NCBI GenBank assembly: GCA_902776835.1
Contig: CACYRK010000005.1
Coordinates: forward strand, 46,425 to 110,424
Length of the DNA stretch: 64,000 nucleotides
Direction: 5' to 3'
Source: an uncultured Bacteroidales bacterium
GTDB lineage: Bacteria; Bacteroidota; Bacteroidia; Bacteroidales; Muribaculaceae
A program made the translations under genes and the position numbers. Below are positions 27,340 through 34,839 of the stretch, in pieces. The stretch's first letter is position 1; each line of letters starts with the position of its first letter. Below the pieces are notes generated by a model. That model had not been told where the DNA came from. It searched no databases and was given only the letters and a program-made list of their open reading frames with translations.

Positions 27340-27387
27340 GAAAAATCAGCCGTTTTCAAAAAAAATCTTGAAAACGGCTGATTTTTC
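27340..27387 (-). terminator. Terminator of the AtoE-type gene (symmetrical)
   Basis: A perfect 20-bp inverted repeat, GAAAAATCAGCCGTTTTCAA at 27340-27359 and its complement at 27368-27387, with an 8-base loop. The A/T-rich ends supply a T-run in both directions; on the minus strand it follows the AtoE stop by about 76 bases. Confidence 0.85.
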
Positions 27388-27463
27388 TGCCAGAAACGAG
27401 GCTGCCAATATTATAGGGTACTTGCCAAAGCGGGCGAAAAATCGTATCCCTCGCTGGGCGGCG

Positions 27464-28810
27464 CTATATGGCCCAAAGGAGGAGGCCGGCGCAGATGATG
27501 ACGCCGGTTATGAGGAGGTCGATGAGGCAGTAGCCCATGATGTCTTTCGCGTTAAGGCGAGCAATGGCCAGGGCCGGAAGCGCCCAGAATGGTTGTATGA
27601 GGTTGGTCCACGCGTCGCCCCACGAGATGGCCATGCCCGTCAGGCCGGGGTCTACAGCCAGGTTGGCACCCGCGGTGAACATCACTGGCGCTTGCACAGC
27701 CCAATGCCCGCCGCCACTGGGCACAAACAGGTTAAGCACGGCGGCACAAAGGAAGGTGAGCATCGGATAGGTGACGGGATTGCTGATTCGGATGCAGGCT
27801 TCGGCCATCACGCCGCCAAAACTGATGCCGCTGGCACCGATGCCGGTGACGATGCCCATGATGCCGGCATAGAATGGAAATTGCAAGATGATTCCGGCGG
27901 CGCCGGTGGTCGCTTTGCCGAAAGCGCGCACGTAACTCACCGGGGTGGAATGCAGCACGAGGCCCAGGGCGAGGAATATCATGATTACTCCGCCAATGTC
28001 TAAACTGGCTCCTTTCACGCCGAGATGGATCACGAGATAGACCACGAGCATCAGTGCCACGAGCCACGAGAGCAACTTGCTCTGCTCGAGCCGTTGTGCC
28101 GGTGTTTTGGACGTGGTGGAAACTTCGGCCTTGGCATTGTCATCGTCCTTCAGGAGCGCGGGGTCGATGGTGATGACGCCTTTCTTGGGATGCATCAGGG
28201 TGTTGGCGATGGTGATGCCGATAATCACAAACAGCACAGTCACCAGGTTGTGCCAGTCGAAGATGGTTTGCGTCAGCGGCACGGGTTTGGTCAGCGCACC
28301 ATTGGTGGCCATCGCCAGCGAGTCGCCGGGCGTGGCCATCGTCAGGGGGATGGAGCCGGAGAGGCCGGCATGCCACACTACGAAGCCGCTGTAGGCCGAT
28401 GCGATAAGAAGCCGATAGTCGACATCCGAACGCCGGCGGGCTATCGCCTTGGCAAACACGACACCAACGATAAGGCCAAAGCCCCAGTTGATTAAGCAGG
28501 CTAATGCCGACACTACAGTCACAAGGGCTATTGCGGCGGGGGCACTCTGGGGCACCCGGGCCATGGCGTCGATGGCGCGTTTGACAACCGGCGCGGCCGC
28601 CAAGGTCGAGCCACAAACAAGAATCAGTGACATTTGCATTGCAAACCCCAACAAATTCCATACGCCGTCACCCCAATGCTCAACCACCTCGATGGGGGTC
28701 TGGCGACACAATGGCATCGCCACAATCGCTGCCACAAAGGTGAGCAGGATGGCGAAAATAAATGGTTCAGGTAACCAACGTTGTACTAATCTAACGCAAA
28801 ATTTAATCAT
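27464..28810 (-). CDS. atoE: AtoE-type short-chain fatty acid transporter
   Basis: 448 residues with about twelve hydrophobic segments. The start VQRWLPEPFIFAILLTF and the blocks LINWGFGLIVGV, WHAGLSGSIPLTMATPG and FVPSGGGHWAVQAP are characteristic of AtoE. The family moves short-chain fatty acids such as butyrate or acetoacetate across the inner membrane. The gene is monocistronic with its own promoter at 28850-28857. It is not in the lysine operon, but its likely substrates are that pathway's products. Confidence 0.9.
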   Translation of the reverse strand: MIKFCVRLVQRWLPEPFIFAILLTFVAAIVAMPLCRQTPIEVVEHWGDGVWNLLGFAMQMSLILVCGSTLAAAPVVKRAIDAMARVPQSAPAAIALVTVVSALACLINWGFGLIVGVVFAKAIARRRSDVDYRLLIASAYSGFVVWHAGLSGSIPLTMATPGDSLAMATNGALTKPVPLTQTIFDWHNLVTVLFVIIGITIANTLMHPKKGVITIDPALLKDDDNAKAEVSTTSKTPAQRLEQSKLLSWLVALMLVVYLVIHLGVKGASLDIGGVIMIFLALGLVLHSTPVSYVRAFGKATTGAAGIILQFPFYAGIMGIVTGIGASGISFGGVMAEACIRISNPVTYPMLTFLCAAVLNLFVPSGGGHWAVQAPVMFTAGANLAVDPGLTGMAISWGDAWTNLIQPFWALPALAIARLNAKDIMGYCLIDLLITGVIICAGLLLWAI

Positions 28811-28849
28811 GTGAAATCATTTATTTCCACTAACAATAATAATGAGCGG

Positions 28850-28857
28850 CAAAGTTA
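28850..28857 (-). promoter_or_regulatory. Promoter -7 box of the AtoE-type gene
   Basis: Minus-strand TAACTTTG, 39 bases before the ATG. Confidence 0.6.
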
Positions 28858-29052
28858 CCACATTTCCTTCGAACATGGGCAAATAAAGAAGAAAAAATCC
28901 CTTCGCGCCAACATCTTGGCCGGCATGATAGCACTCCTTATGCTCAACAAGCAACGCTGAAAACCTTCAAACACAAAACTCACACCCACCAAAAATCAAG
29001 AGAGCGTGCCAAAAATCAGGCGCGCTCCCTTGTGTCATTGATTGACATATAA

Positions 29053-30354
29053 TCAGTCGTTTAGGAAATATGTCGTGCATGCATATAGCGGAATGTTTCG
29101 CATCCATTGTTGGTCTCGGTAGTCGCTCATTGAGAATCGCAGCCCGATTAGTTCAGGGTTATCATTAACAAATGTTCGCAATGACTTTGACCTTAAGTTT
29201 TCCTCGGCTTTAATTTCTATTGGCCAGATGTTGCTTCTTTCTTGTAGGAGCATATCGATTTCTAGTGTGTGATTCTCGTTACTATAGTAACAAATGGCCA
29301 CATCGCGCATCGTTATGATTTGGGAAACAACGTAGTTTTCGGTGAAAGCACCTTTAATGCCACTAAGTTCATTGTCTTTGGTCAATAGTTGTTCAGGGGG
29401 CACATTGCCTAATGCGCCCAGCATACCAGTATCAAGCATATATAGTTTGAATGCTGACAGATCCTCATAGAATTTCAGAGGCAGATTGGCCTTTGAAGCA
29501 CGATTCACTCGAATAACAAGCCCTGCATCTTGCAGCCACTGTATTGCAAGTTCAAACTCGCGAGCACGTGCTCCCGACTTTATGGCTCCATATATGAATT
29601 TTTTGTTCTCTCGTGCAAGTTGAGAGGGTATCGATTGCCAAACTTGCGTTATGCGCACCACTTCTTGTGGAGAAGCATGTTTTGACATGTCGCTGTGGTA
29701 GATGGCAAGAATATTGTTCTGCACATTTCTTACCGACATCGCGTCGTTAGTTTCGATATATTTGAGCACTGCTTCTGGCATTCCTCCAACAAAATAGTAA
29801 ATGCGTAAATACTTGATGAATTCTAGTTTCAGCATTTGAATGGTTCTCCAGTCCTTTGATTTCAGAATCTGCAACAATTGCTCTTGACCTATTGCGAGAA
29901 GGAATTCAGTATAAGTCAAAGGGTACATATTGATTATGTCAACCTTTCCTACGGGCGCTGATGCGCCGTGATGCATTGTTATGCCAAGCAGTGAACCTGC
30001 CACGGCGACATGGTGTTGCGGTGCCAGTTCACAGAAATATTTCAATGCCGTCAAACCATGCCTCAGTTCCTGAATCTCGTCTAAGACAATTAACGTCTTT
30101 CCTGCTATGATAGGAACCTTGGTTATTGCACCTATAGCAAGCAGAATGCGTTCTATATCATAGCCCTCGGCAAATAAATTGGCAACTTGAGGATTGTTAT
30201 CACAGTTGATGTAAGCCAAATGCTCATAATGATTTTTGCCAAATTGTTGTAACAGATAGGTCTTACCAACTTGCCTTGCCCCCATGACAATCAAAGGTTT
30301 GCGATGTGTGCTATTTTTCCAAGCAATGAGTTTGCTCTCAATTTCTCTTTTCAT
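29053..30354 (-). CDS. AAA-type ATPase with DUF4143 domain
   Basis: 433 residues from the ATG at 30354. A further in-frame ATG at 30384 is rejected because it overlaps the promoter box at 30382-30389. An N-terminal AAA_14 domain carries GARQVGKTYLL (Walker A) and TLIVLDEIQELRHG (Walker B). The C-terminal DUF4143 domain has the family-typical FYEDLSAFKLYMLDTGMLG and a nuclease-like IDMLLQ...PIEIKAEE segment. These are widespread, of unknown function and often strain-variable. GC content is lower than that of the neighbouring genes, which is compatible with recent acquisition. Confidence 0.88.
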   Translation of the reverse strand: MKREIESKLIAWKNSTHRKPLIVMGARQVGKTYLLQQFGKNHYEHLAYINCDNNPQVANLFAEGYDIERILLAIGAITKVPIIAGKTLIVLDEIQELRHGLTALKYFCELAPQHHVAVAGSLLGITMHHGASAPVGKVDIINMYPLTYTEFLLAIGQEQLLQILKSKDWRTIQMLKLEFIKYLRIYYFVGGMPEAVLKYIETNDAMSVRNVQNNILAIYHSDMSKHASPQEVVRITQVWQSIPSQLARENKKFIYGAIKSGARAREFELAIQWLQDAGLVIRVNRASKANLPLKFYEDLSAFKLYMLDTGMLGALGNVPPEQLLTKDNELSGIKGAFTENYVVSQIITMRDVAICYYSNENHTLEIDMLLQERSNIWPIEIKAEENLRSKSLRTFVNDNPELIGLRFSMSDYRDQQWMRNIPLYACTTYFLND

Positions 30355-30381
30355 GTGGCTGTGTTTTAATTGTTTGCGCTG

Positions 30382-30389
30382 CAAAGTTA
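30382..30389 (-). promoter_or_regulatory. Promoter -7 box of the DUF4143 ATPase gene
   Basis: Minus-strand TAACTTTG. A TTGC motif 23 bases upstream, at the -33 position, lies inside the first 33-bp minisatellite unit. Confidence 0.6.
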
Positions 30390-30390
30390 C

Positions 30391-30606
30391 ACTTTTCTGG
30401 GGGAACTTGCAAGCATCTTTGCCACTTTTCTAGGGGAACTTGCAAGCATCTTTGCTACTTTTCTAGGGGAACCTGCAAGCATATTTGCCACTTTTCTAGG
30501 GGAACTTGCAAGCATCTTTGCCACTTTTCTAGGGGAACTTGCAAGCATCTCTGCCACTTTTCTAGGGGAACTTTCAAGCATTTCTGCCACTTTTCTAGGG
30601 GAACAC
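30391..30606. repeat. 33-bp minisatellite, six copies plus a partial copy
   Basis: Units begin at 30391, 30424, 30457, 30490, 30523, 30556 and 30589, each starting ACTTTTCTAGGGGAACTTG with small changes. The period is a multiple of three, so all frames stay open; the resulting ORFs (for example 30370-30699 plus, 30387-30608 minus) are repeat artefacts. The array fills the gap between the tRNA terminator and the ATPase promoter. Confidence 0.92.
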
Positions 30607-30611
30607 ATCTT

Positions 30612-30645
30612 AAAAAAAGAAAGAGCAACCCTAAGATTGCTCTTT
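30612..30645 (-). terminator. Terminator of the tRNA-Leu gene
   Basis: AAAGAGCAA (30620-30628) and TTGCTCTTT (30637-30645) form the stem. On the minus strand a run of seven T follows after one C. Confidence 0.8.
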
Positions 30646-30650
30646 ATCGG

Positions 30651-30732
30651 TGCGCCTGATAGGACTCGAACCTACACAACTTACGTTACCAGATCCTAAG
30701 TCTGGCGCGTCTGCCAATTTCGCCACAGGCGC
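30651..30732 (-). tRNA. tRNA-Leu, anticodon UAG
   Basis: 82 bases. The acceptor arms are GCGCCTG and CAGGCGC. The anticodon stem-loop reads CCAGA-CTTAGGA-TCTGG, giving anticodon TAG (at 30696-30698) that decodes CUA and related Leu codons. The T arm has GGTTCGAGTCC, and there is a long variable arm typical of tRNA-Leu. The 3' CCA is not encoded. Confidence 0.95.
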
Positions 30733-30743
30733 AAAATGCGGTG

Positions 30744-30751
30744 CAAAATTA
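30744..30751 (-). promoter_or_regulatory. Promoter -7 box of the tRNA-Leu gene
   Basis: Minus-strand TAATTTTG, 11 bases before the mature tRNA 5' end. Confidence 0.6.
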
Positions 30752-30860
30752 CACAAATTTTTGCGACTTTGGCTATTCAAAGTGGTTTTTTTTGTTCGGT
30801 CTCGTGTAATTGCCGGTATTTGCCGGTAACTCGGGTTGTTGGACCTGGCGACAAGTTGGC

Positions 30861-31658
30861 TTAGTTTGGAGCAACTTTGTGGCCGAAAGTCTCCTCAAAC
30901 TCAATCACCACCTGGCGCAACTCGTCGGGCAACAGGCTCAGCGCATGCTCGCTCATGGTGGCTGGGACACCAAAGAAGGCCTCGGCGATGCTGCCGGTGA
31001 TGCACGTCAGCGTGTCGCTGTCGCCGCCTATGGAGATGGCGTTGCGAATGCTGTCCTCAAAGTCCTTGCCGTCGAGGAAGGCGACGATGGCCTGCGGCAC
31101 GGTGCCCTGGCACGACGCCTCCCAGCCGTAACTGGCGCGGATGCTGTCGCAGGTGAAGTCGAGGCGATAGCCCAGTTCTTCTACAGCGCGGCGGATGTCG
31201 CTCTTGCTCGAGCCGGTGCGGGCCATGAAGATGGCCAGCGCGGTGGCCTGGGCGCCCTTGATGCCCTCTGGGTGGTTGTGGGTGCACTCGGCGCTCTCGC
31301 GCGCTTTGGCCAGCACGTCTTCGACGGTGTTGAACGCCCAGCCTATCGGGCCCACACGCATCGCGCTGCCGTTGCCATAACTGTTGTAGGCGCTGTAGTC
31401 GCCCTGGTGCTCCGAGCGCCACAGCCACATAGCGAAATTGCCTCCGTAGCCGCCCATGGGGTGGGGGAAACGGTTTCCGTAGCGGCTGTAGTAGTGGGCC
31501 ACGTCGCCGCCGTGCAGCAGCCAGTCGGCAGTGGCGATGGTGAGGATGCTGTCGTCGGTGTAACAGCACTCGGGGCCGAAAAATTCAAAGTCCTTGGTCT
31601 TGATGTTGGCAAACTCGTAGACACTGCCCACGATGTCGCCGATAATACTTCCTATCAT
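30861..31658 (-). CDS. ADP-ribosylglycohydrolase family protein (first copy)
   Basis: 265 residues. The metal-site motifs of the ARH/DraG fold are intact: GSIIGDIVGSVYEF at the N-terminus, YTDDSILT, NGSAMRVGPIGW, HNHPEGIKGAQA and GGDSDTLTCITGSIAEAFFG. Such enzymes remove ADP-ribose from proteins or small molecules using two magnesium ions. It belongs to a three-gene minus-strand group with a Nudix protein and a second ARH. A 70-base gap filled by short AGATAACA-type repeats separates it from the Nudix gene. Confidence 0.92.
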   Translation of the reverse strand: MIGSIIGDIVGSVYEFANIKTKDFEFFGPECCYTDDSILTIATADWLLHGGDVAHYYSRYGNRFPHPMGGYGGNFAMWLWRSEHQGDYSAYNSYGNGSAMRVGPIGWAFNTVEDVLAKARESAECTHNHPEGIKGAQATALAIFMARTGSSKSDIRRAVEELGYRLDFTCDSIRASYGWEASCQGTVPQAIVAFLDGKDFEDSIRNAISIGGDSDTLTCITGSIAEAFFGVPATMSEHALSLLPDELRQVVIEFEETFGHKVAPN

Positions 31659-31712
31659 AGATAACAGATAATAGATAACAGATTACAGATTACAGATAAC
31701 AGATAACAGATT
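31659..31712. repeat. Short AGATAACA / AGATTACA repeat tract
   Basis: Seven or more imperfect 7-8 base units (AGATAAC, AGATAAT, AGATTAC) fill the gap between the Nudix and ARH genes. No function is visible; slippage is likely. Confidence 0.7.
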
Positions 31713-31729
31713 TGTGCACTATGCATTGA

Positions 31730-32422
31730 TTAAAACTCCAGGCGGAATCCTTTCTCCTTCATCTCGCTGTAACTCTCGGGATTGAACTTGTAGAGGTAGG
31801 CCAACTTCCGGTTTGGCAGAGGCACTTTCTCATCGAGTTCGGTGAGGATGCCCAGTTTTAGCATCTTGTTGTAGAAGTTGCGGCGGTCGAAGGTCACGCC
31901 CAAGATGGCCTCGTAGAGGTGTTGCAACTGCTTCATCGTGAACTGCTCGGGCAGCAATTCAAAGCCGATGGGCTCGAAGTGAATCTGCTTGCGCAACTCG
32001 TCGGTGGCGCGACGCAGTATCAGGTCGTGGTCGAAGGCCAGCGCCGGAACATTGTCGACCGGGAACCAGCCGGCCTGCGCAGCATCGTCGCCTCCCTGAA
32101 CCTCGCTGATGCGCACCAGGGCATAGAATGCGATGGTGATCACGCGCTCGCGTGGGTCGCGCTCCGGGTCGGTGAAGGTGTGAAATTGCCTGATGTAGCC
32201 GGTCTTCAGACCCGTCTCCTCGAAGAGTTCGCGGCGAGCGCCGGTCTCGGCCGATTCATCCATCTTCAGGAATCCACCGGGCAGTGCCCAGCGGCCCTTG
32301 TACGGCTCAACGCCACGCTCCACGAGCAGCACGTTGAGTTTCGTGCCGTCGAATCCGAAAATCACACAGTCGGTGGTCACACTCGGATGCGGATACTTGT
32401 AATGATATTTCAGTTCTTCCAT
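31730..32422 (-). CDS. Nudix hydrolase with C-terminal winged helix (NrtR-like)
   Basis: 230 residues. The Nudix box is complete: GFLKMDE then seven residues, RELFEETGL, matching GX5EX7REUXEEXGU. The C-terminal part (about 150-225) is a winged-helix segment (LLPEQFTMKQLQHLYEAILG), as in NrtR regulators of NAD metabolism. NrtR proteins bind ADP-ribose or hydrolyse it. A complete box means catalysis may be retained here. It lies between two ADP-ribosylglycohydrolase genes, 15 bases after the second. Role: either a regulator sensing ADP-ribose or an ADP-ribose pyrophosphatase, or both. Confidence 0.88.
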   Translation of the reverse strand: MEELKYHYKYPHPSVTTDCVIFGFDGTKLNVLLVERGVEPYKGRWALPGGFLKMDESAETGARRELFEETGLKTGYIRQFHTFTDPERDPRERVITIAFYALVRISEVQGGDDAAQAGWFPVDNVPALAFDHDLILRRATDELRKQIHFEPIGFELLPEQFTMKQLQHLYEAILGVTFDRRNFYNKMLKLGILTELDEKVPLPNRKLAYLYKFNPESYSEMKEKGFRLEF

Positions 32423-32437
32423 TGTATTTATTTATTG

Positions 32438-33253
32438 TTATTGATTACATGATTCGTTAAACCTTTCGATTACATCAACTAATTGGGAGTCAAGTCGGCC
32501 AAGGCATTCGTTAAGAATATCGTCGGGAACTTCGCACACAGCAGCCGCAATGCCGCCGGCAATAGCCGCCTGGGTATCGGCATCGCCACCCAGCGAAACG
32601 GCCTCCCTGACAGTCCGCTCATAACCATCAGGAAAACCCATATTCTTCAGCGCGCAATAAATCGCCTCAGGAACCGAACCCTGGCACGTCACGTCAAAAA
32701 AGTATTTGCGTCGGATGGTCTCCCAGTTTTTCCTTATCTGGTCCATATCATAGTTGCAATAATCCTTCAGATAGTCCTCGATTTTATGCTGCTCGTTGTT
32801 CCTGAGAAGGAATATGCACGCGGCAACTGCCTGCGCTCCGATGATGCCTTCGGGGTGGCTGTGGGTTACTTCTGCTGAGATTTTCGCAAGTTGAAGGGCT
32901 TCCTCAAACGTCTTGGCATAAAAGCCTACCGGACTCACACGCATGGCCGAACCATTGCCAAATGAGTTGTATGGCTCAGTACATTTGTTTTCCAACCATC
33001 TCTTGAACATGCCGCCATATCCGGAATGCGGATATTCCTCGCCATAGCGATGCATGATTTTCACCAACTCTTCATGCGAGTGTTTTGGATCATCGACCAA
33101 CCACTCTGCCACAGCACAGGTCATCACGGTGTCGTCGGTAAATTTCGAATATGGAGTGAACAACTTGAAATCCATGTCCTTCGTCTTGTGAAACTCATAG
33201 AAAGAACCAATGATGTCGCCACAAACTGCTCCTATAATTCCTTTATTCTCCAT
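32438..33253 (-). CDS. ADP-ribosylglycohydrolase family protein (second copy)
   Basis: 271 residues with the same ARH motifs as the protein at 30861-31658: GAVCGDIIGSFYEF, FTDDTVMTCAVAEW, NGSAMRVSPVGF, HSHPEGIIGAQA and GGDADTQAAIAGGIAAAVCE. The two are clearly paralogues but strongly diverged, so this is not a recent duplication. It starts the three-gene group. Confidence 0.92.
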   Translation of the reverse strand: MENKGIIGAVCGDIIGSFYEFHKTKDMDFKLFTPYSKFTDDTVMTCAVAEWLVDDPKHSHEELVKIMHRYGEEYPHSGYGGMFKRWLENKCTEPYNSFGNGSAMRVSPVGFYAKTFEEALQLAKISAEVTHSHPEGIIGAQAVAACIFLLRNNEQHKIEDYLKDYCNYDMDQIRKNWETIRRKYFFDVTCQGSVPEAIYCALKNMGFPDGYERTVREAVSLGGDADTQAAIAGGIAAAVCEVPDDILNECLGRLDSQLVDVIERFNESCNQ

Positions 33254-33294
33254 AGCGTTTTATATAATTAACTTTGCTTGATTGTCGTGTCTTA

Positions 33295-33360
33295 AACCCA
33301 AATCTGTCATAATAAGTAAAAAAAAATAACATAACTTCGTTCTAATGACCGATTTGGGTT
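33295..33360. repeat. Palindromic element, copy 2
   Basis: AACCCAAATCTGTCAT and ATGACCGATTTGGGTT bound an A-rich centre (one mismatch in the left arm). The right edge supplies bases of the TAA stop of the M50 protease gene (33359-33361). Confidence 0.8.
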
Positions 33361-34249
33361 AAAAGAAAATTTCTAATATTTTGTCCAGAAAACCATTCAT
33401 CCAATGCGGAAACACCCAGAAGAACAGAATGATGAAGGCAAAGCCAATCATTCCGCAATACTTGGTGAAGGTGGGCGACGGCTTACGGCCGGTGATTATC
33501 TCGTACAGCGCAAACAAGATGGCGCCGCCATCAAGTGGGTAAATGGGCAGGATGTTCAGCAGCGCAAGAACGAGCGACAAGAAGGCTATCGAATCGCTCA
33601 TGCGATGCATGTGCAATGGCAAAAACGATGGCAGGACAAAGTAAAACAGGCCGAACATTATGATATTCACCATCACTCCGGCAGCCGAAATGAATAGCCG
33701 TTGCCAAGCCGGCTTGTCGTCGAGATATGGCGAGGTGGCGGCATCACGCCAGCGGTTCACCGAGGGGCCATATTTCCGCGAGTCGGCTGCCGCGTCGGCT
33801 TGGCGGGTCTTGAACACCGTCAGGCCGCCCAGGGGCACAGCGCCCAGGCTCCACCTGATTTGTCTCCACGATTTGTCGCCGGCTCTCGACTTGGGCTTAT
33901 AACTAATGAAAGCCACGAGAAACACCTGCATCTCCTTGATGTGGCAGCCGCACAATTTGCCGGCAATCACATGTCCCACCTCGTGGCACAAGATCACGAT
34001 GGCAATATACAGCAGAAATGCCCAGTCGACGTTGCCGTTGAAGAAGACCAGCAGACCCGCTATGCCAATGACGAGTTTGAGCGTGCTGAATGTGAATCCA
34101 TGCTCTTCCTCTTGGCGGTTGACGCTTTTGCCTTGATGTGTTCGATTCAACGTGTAGCCAAAGGTGTCGTCATCGAGGTGGTCGCTCGTTGGACCGCCGG
34201 TTGGCGGCTGCCCAGTTTGCGACGGGTCGTTATGGTTGAATTCGTTCAT
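33359..34249 (-). CDS. M50-family (site-2-protease-like) membrane metallopeptidase
   Basis: 296 residues from the ATG at 34249; longer reading to 34342 crosses the promoter box at 34313-34320. A soluble N-terminal tail (about 1-55) precedes five or six membrane segments. The zinc motif HEVGH is at 89-93 and the third ligand lies in PIYPLDGGAI near residue 240. It may cleave membrane-bound substrates such as anti-sigma factors. No sigma/anti-sigma pair is next to it. The stop codon overlaps palindromic copy 2. Confidence 0.85.
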   Translation of the reverse strand: MNEFNHNDPSQTGQPPTGGPTSDHLDDDTFGYTLNRTHQGKSVNRQEEEHGFTFSTLKLVIGIAGLLVFFNGNVDWAFLLYIAIVILCHEVGHVIAGKLCGCHIKEMQVFLVAFISYKPKSRAGDKSWRQIRWSLGAVPLGGLTVFKTRQADAAADSRKYGPSVNRWRDAATSPYLDDKPAWQRLFISAAGVMVNIIMFGLFYFVLPSFLPLHMHRMSDSIAFLSLVLALLNILPIYPLDGGAILFALYEIITGRKPSPTFTKYCGMIGFAFIILFFWVFPHWMNGFLDKILEIFF

Positions 34250-34263
34250 ATATTGTTGTCTAT

Positions 34264-34279
34264 GATCCCCGAAAGGGGA
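34264..34279 (-). other. Hairpin in the M50 gene leader
   Basis: ATCCCCGAAAGGGGAT is a 6-bp stem with a GAAA tetraloop, 15 bases before the start codon. It could affect translation. Confidence 0.5.
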
Positions 34280-34312
34280 TAAAACTTGATGTTTTGTGTG
34301 AAAATCACGCAG

Positions 34313-34320
34313 CAAAATTA
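34313..34320 (-). promoter_or_regulatory. Promoter -7 box of the M50 protease gene
   Basis: Minus-strand TAATTTTG; leader of about 60 bases. Confidence 0.55.
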
Positions 34321-34379
34321 CAACGTCTTTTTGTATTGGCAAAATAATATTGCGTAAATTTCACGCATTTAACCTTAAT

Positions 34380-34674
34380 TAACCCAAATCGGTCATTAGA
34401 AATCATCTCTGTCCGGTAAAAGTCCAAGGGATATTGCAGTTTTGTTTTTGGCGTGCATCGATAGCCGCCTGTAGGGACGCGCCATGGCGCGTCGTGCGTG
34501 ATAAAAATGATGAGAAAAGGACCGTCCCCTTTTCATCAGTCAACTGCTACACTTTTCTCGAGGAACCCGAAAAAGATTGGGCAAAGGTGCTGCAAGACGC
34601 CAAAACAAAACTGTTATGGTATAATAAGGAATAAAAAATAACATAACTCCGTTCTAATGACCGATTTGGGTTTA
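34380..34674. repeat. Palindromic element, copy 3, apparently interrupted
   Basis: The left end (AACCCAAATCGGTCATTAG, 34381-34399) and the rest of the element (CTGTTATGGTATAATAAGG onward, from 34611) are separated by about 207 bases. The intervening DNA holds the palindrome GACGCGCCATGGCGCGTC (about 34475-34492) and a GGACCGTCC hairpin (about 34518-34535). A 66-codon plus-strand ORF (34434-34634) here is not credible. Confidence 0.7.
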
Positions 34675-34805
34675 ACGTATCCCGGGCTTATGTCGCTGAG
34701 CATGATCGAGGCCACGCCGACAAGCCGTGGGTGCTGATTGTCGGCTTTTCGCCTTTTTCACCCCTGTTTTTTGCCAAAGCGCTTGTTGGGTGAGGAAAAA
34801 AGGAT

Positions 34806-34813
34806 TATTTTTG
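34806..34813 (+). promoter_or_regulatory. Promoter -7 box of the LRR-protein gene
   Basis: Plus-strand TATTTTTG, 26 bases before the ATG. Confidence 0.5.
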
Positions 34814-34839
34814 TCGTGACTTAGAAAACATCATCAACT

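Noticed and set aside
28811..28960. 49-codon GTG-start ORF on the plus strand, with a short hydrophobic C-terminus
   Set aside because: It lies across the AtoE gene promoter, has no promoter box of its own and no known relatives that I recognise; probably chance.
30370..30699. Open frames on both strands over the 33-bp repeats
   Set aside because: The period is divisible by three, so any open frame stays open; one frame also runs into the tRNA gene.
33267..33276. Plus-strand TAACTTTG near 33269
   Set aside because: Matches the -7 box, but nothing is encoded downstream on the plus strand; likely chance.
34434..34634. 66-codon plus-strand ORF between the M50 and LRR genes
   Set aside because: Covers palindromes and the interrupted element; no promoter box at a sensible distance and no protein features.
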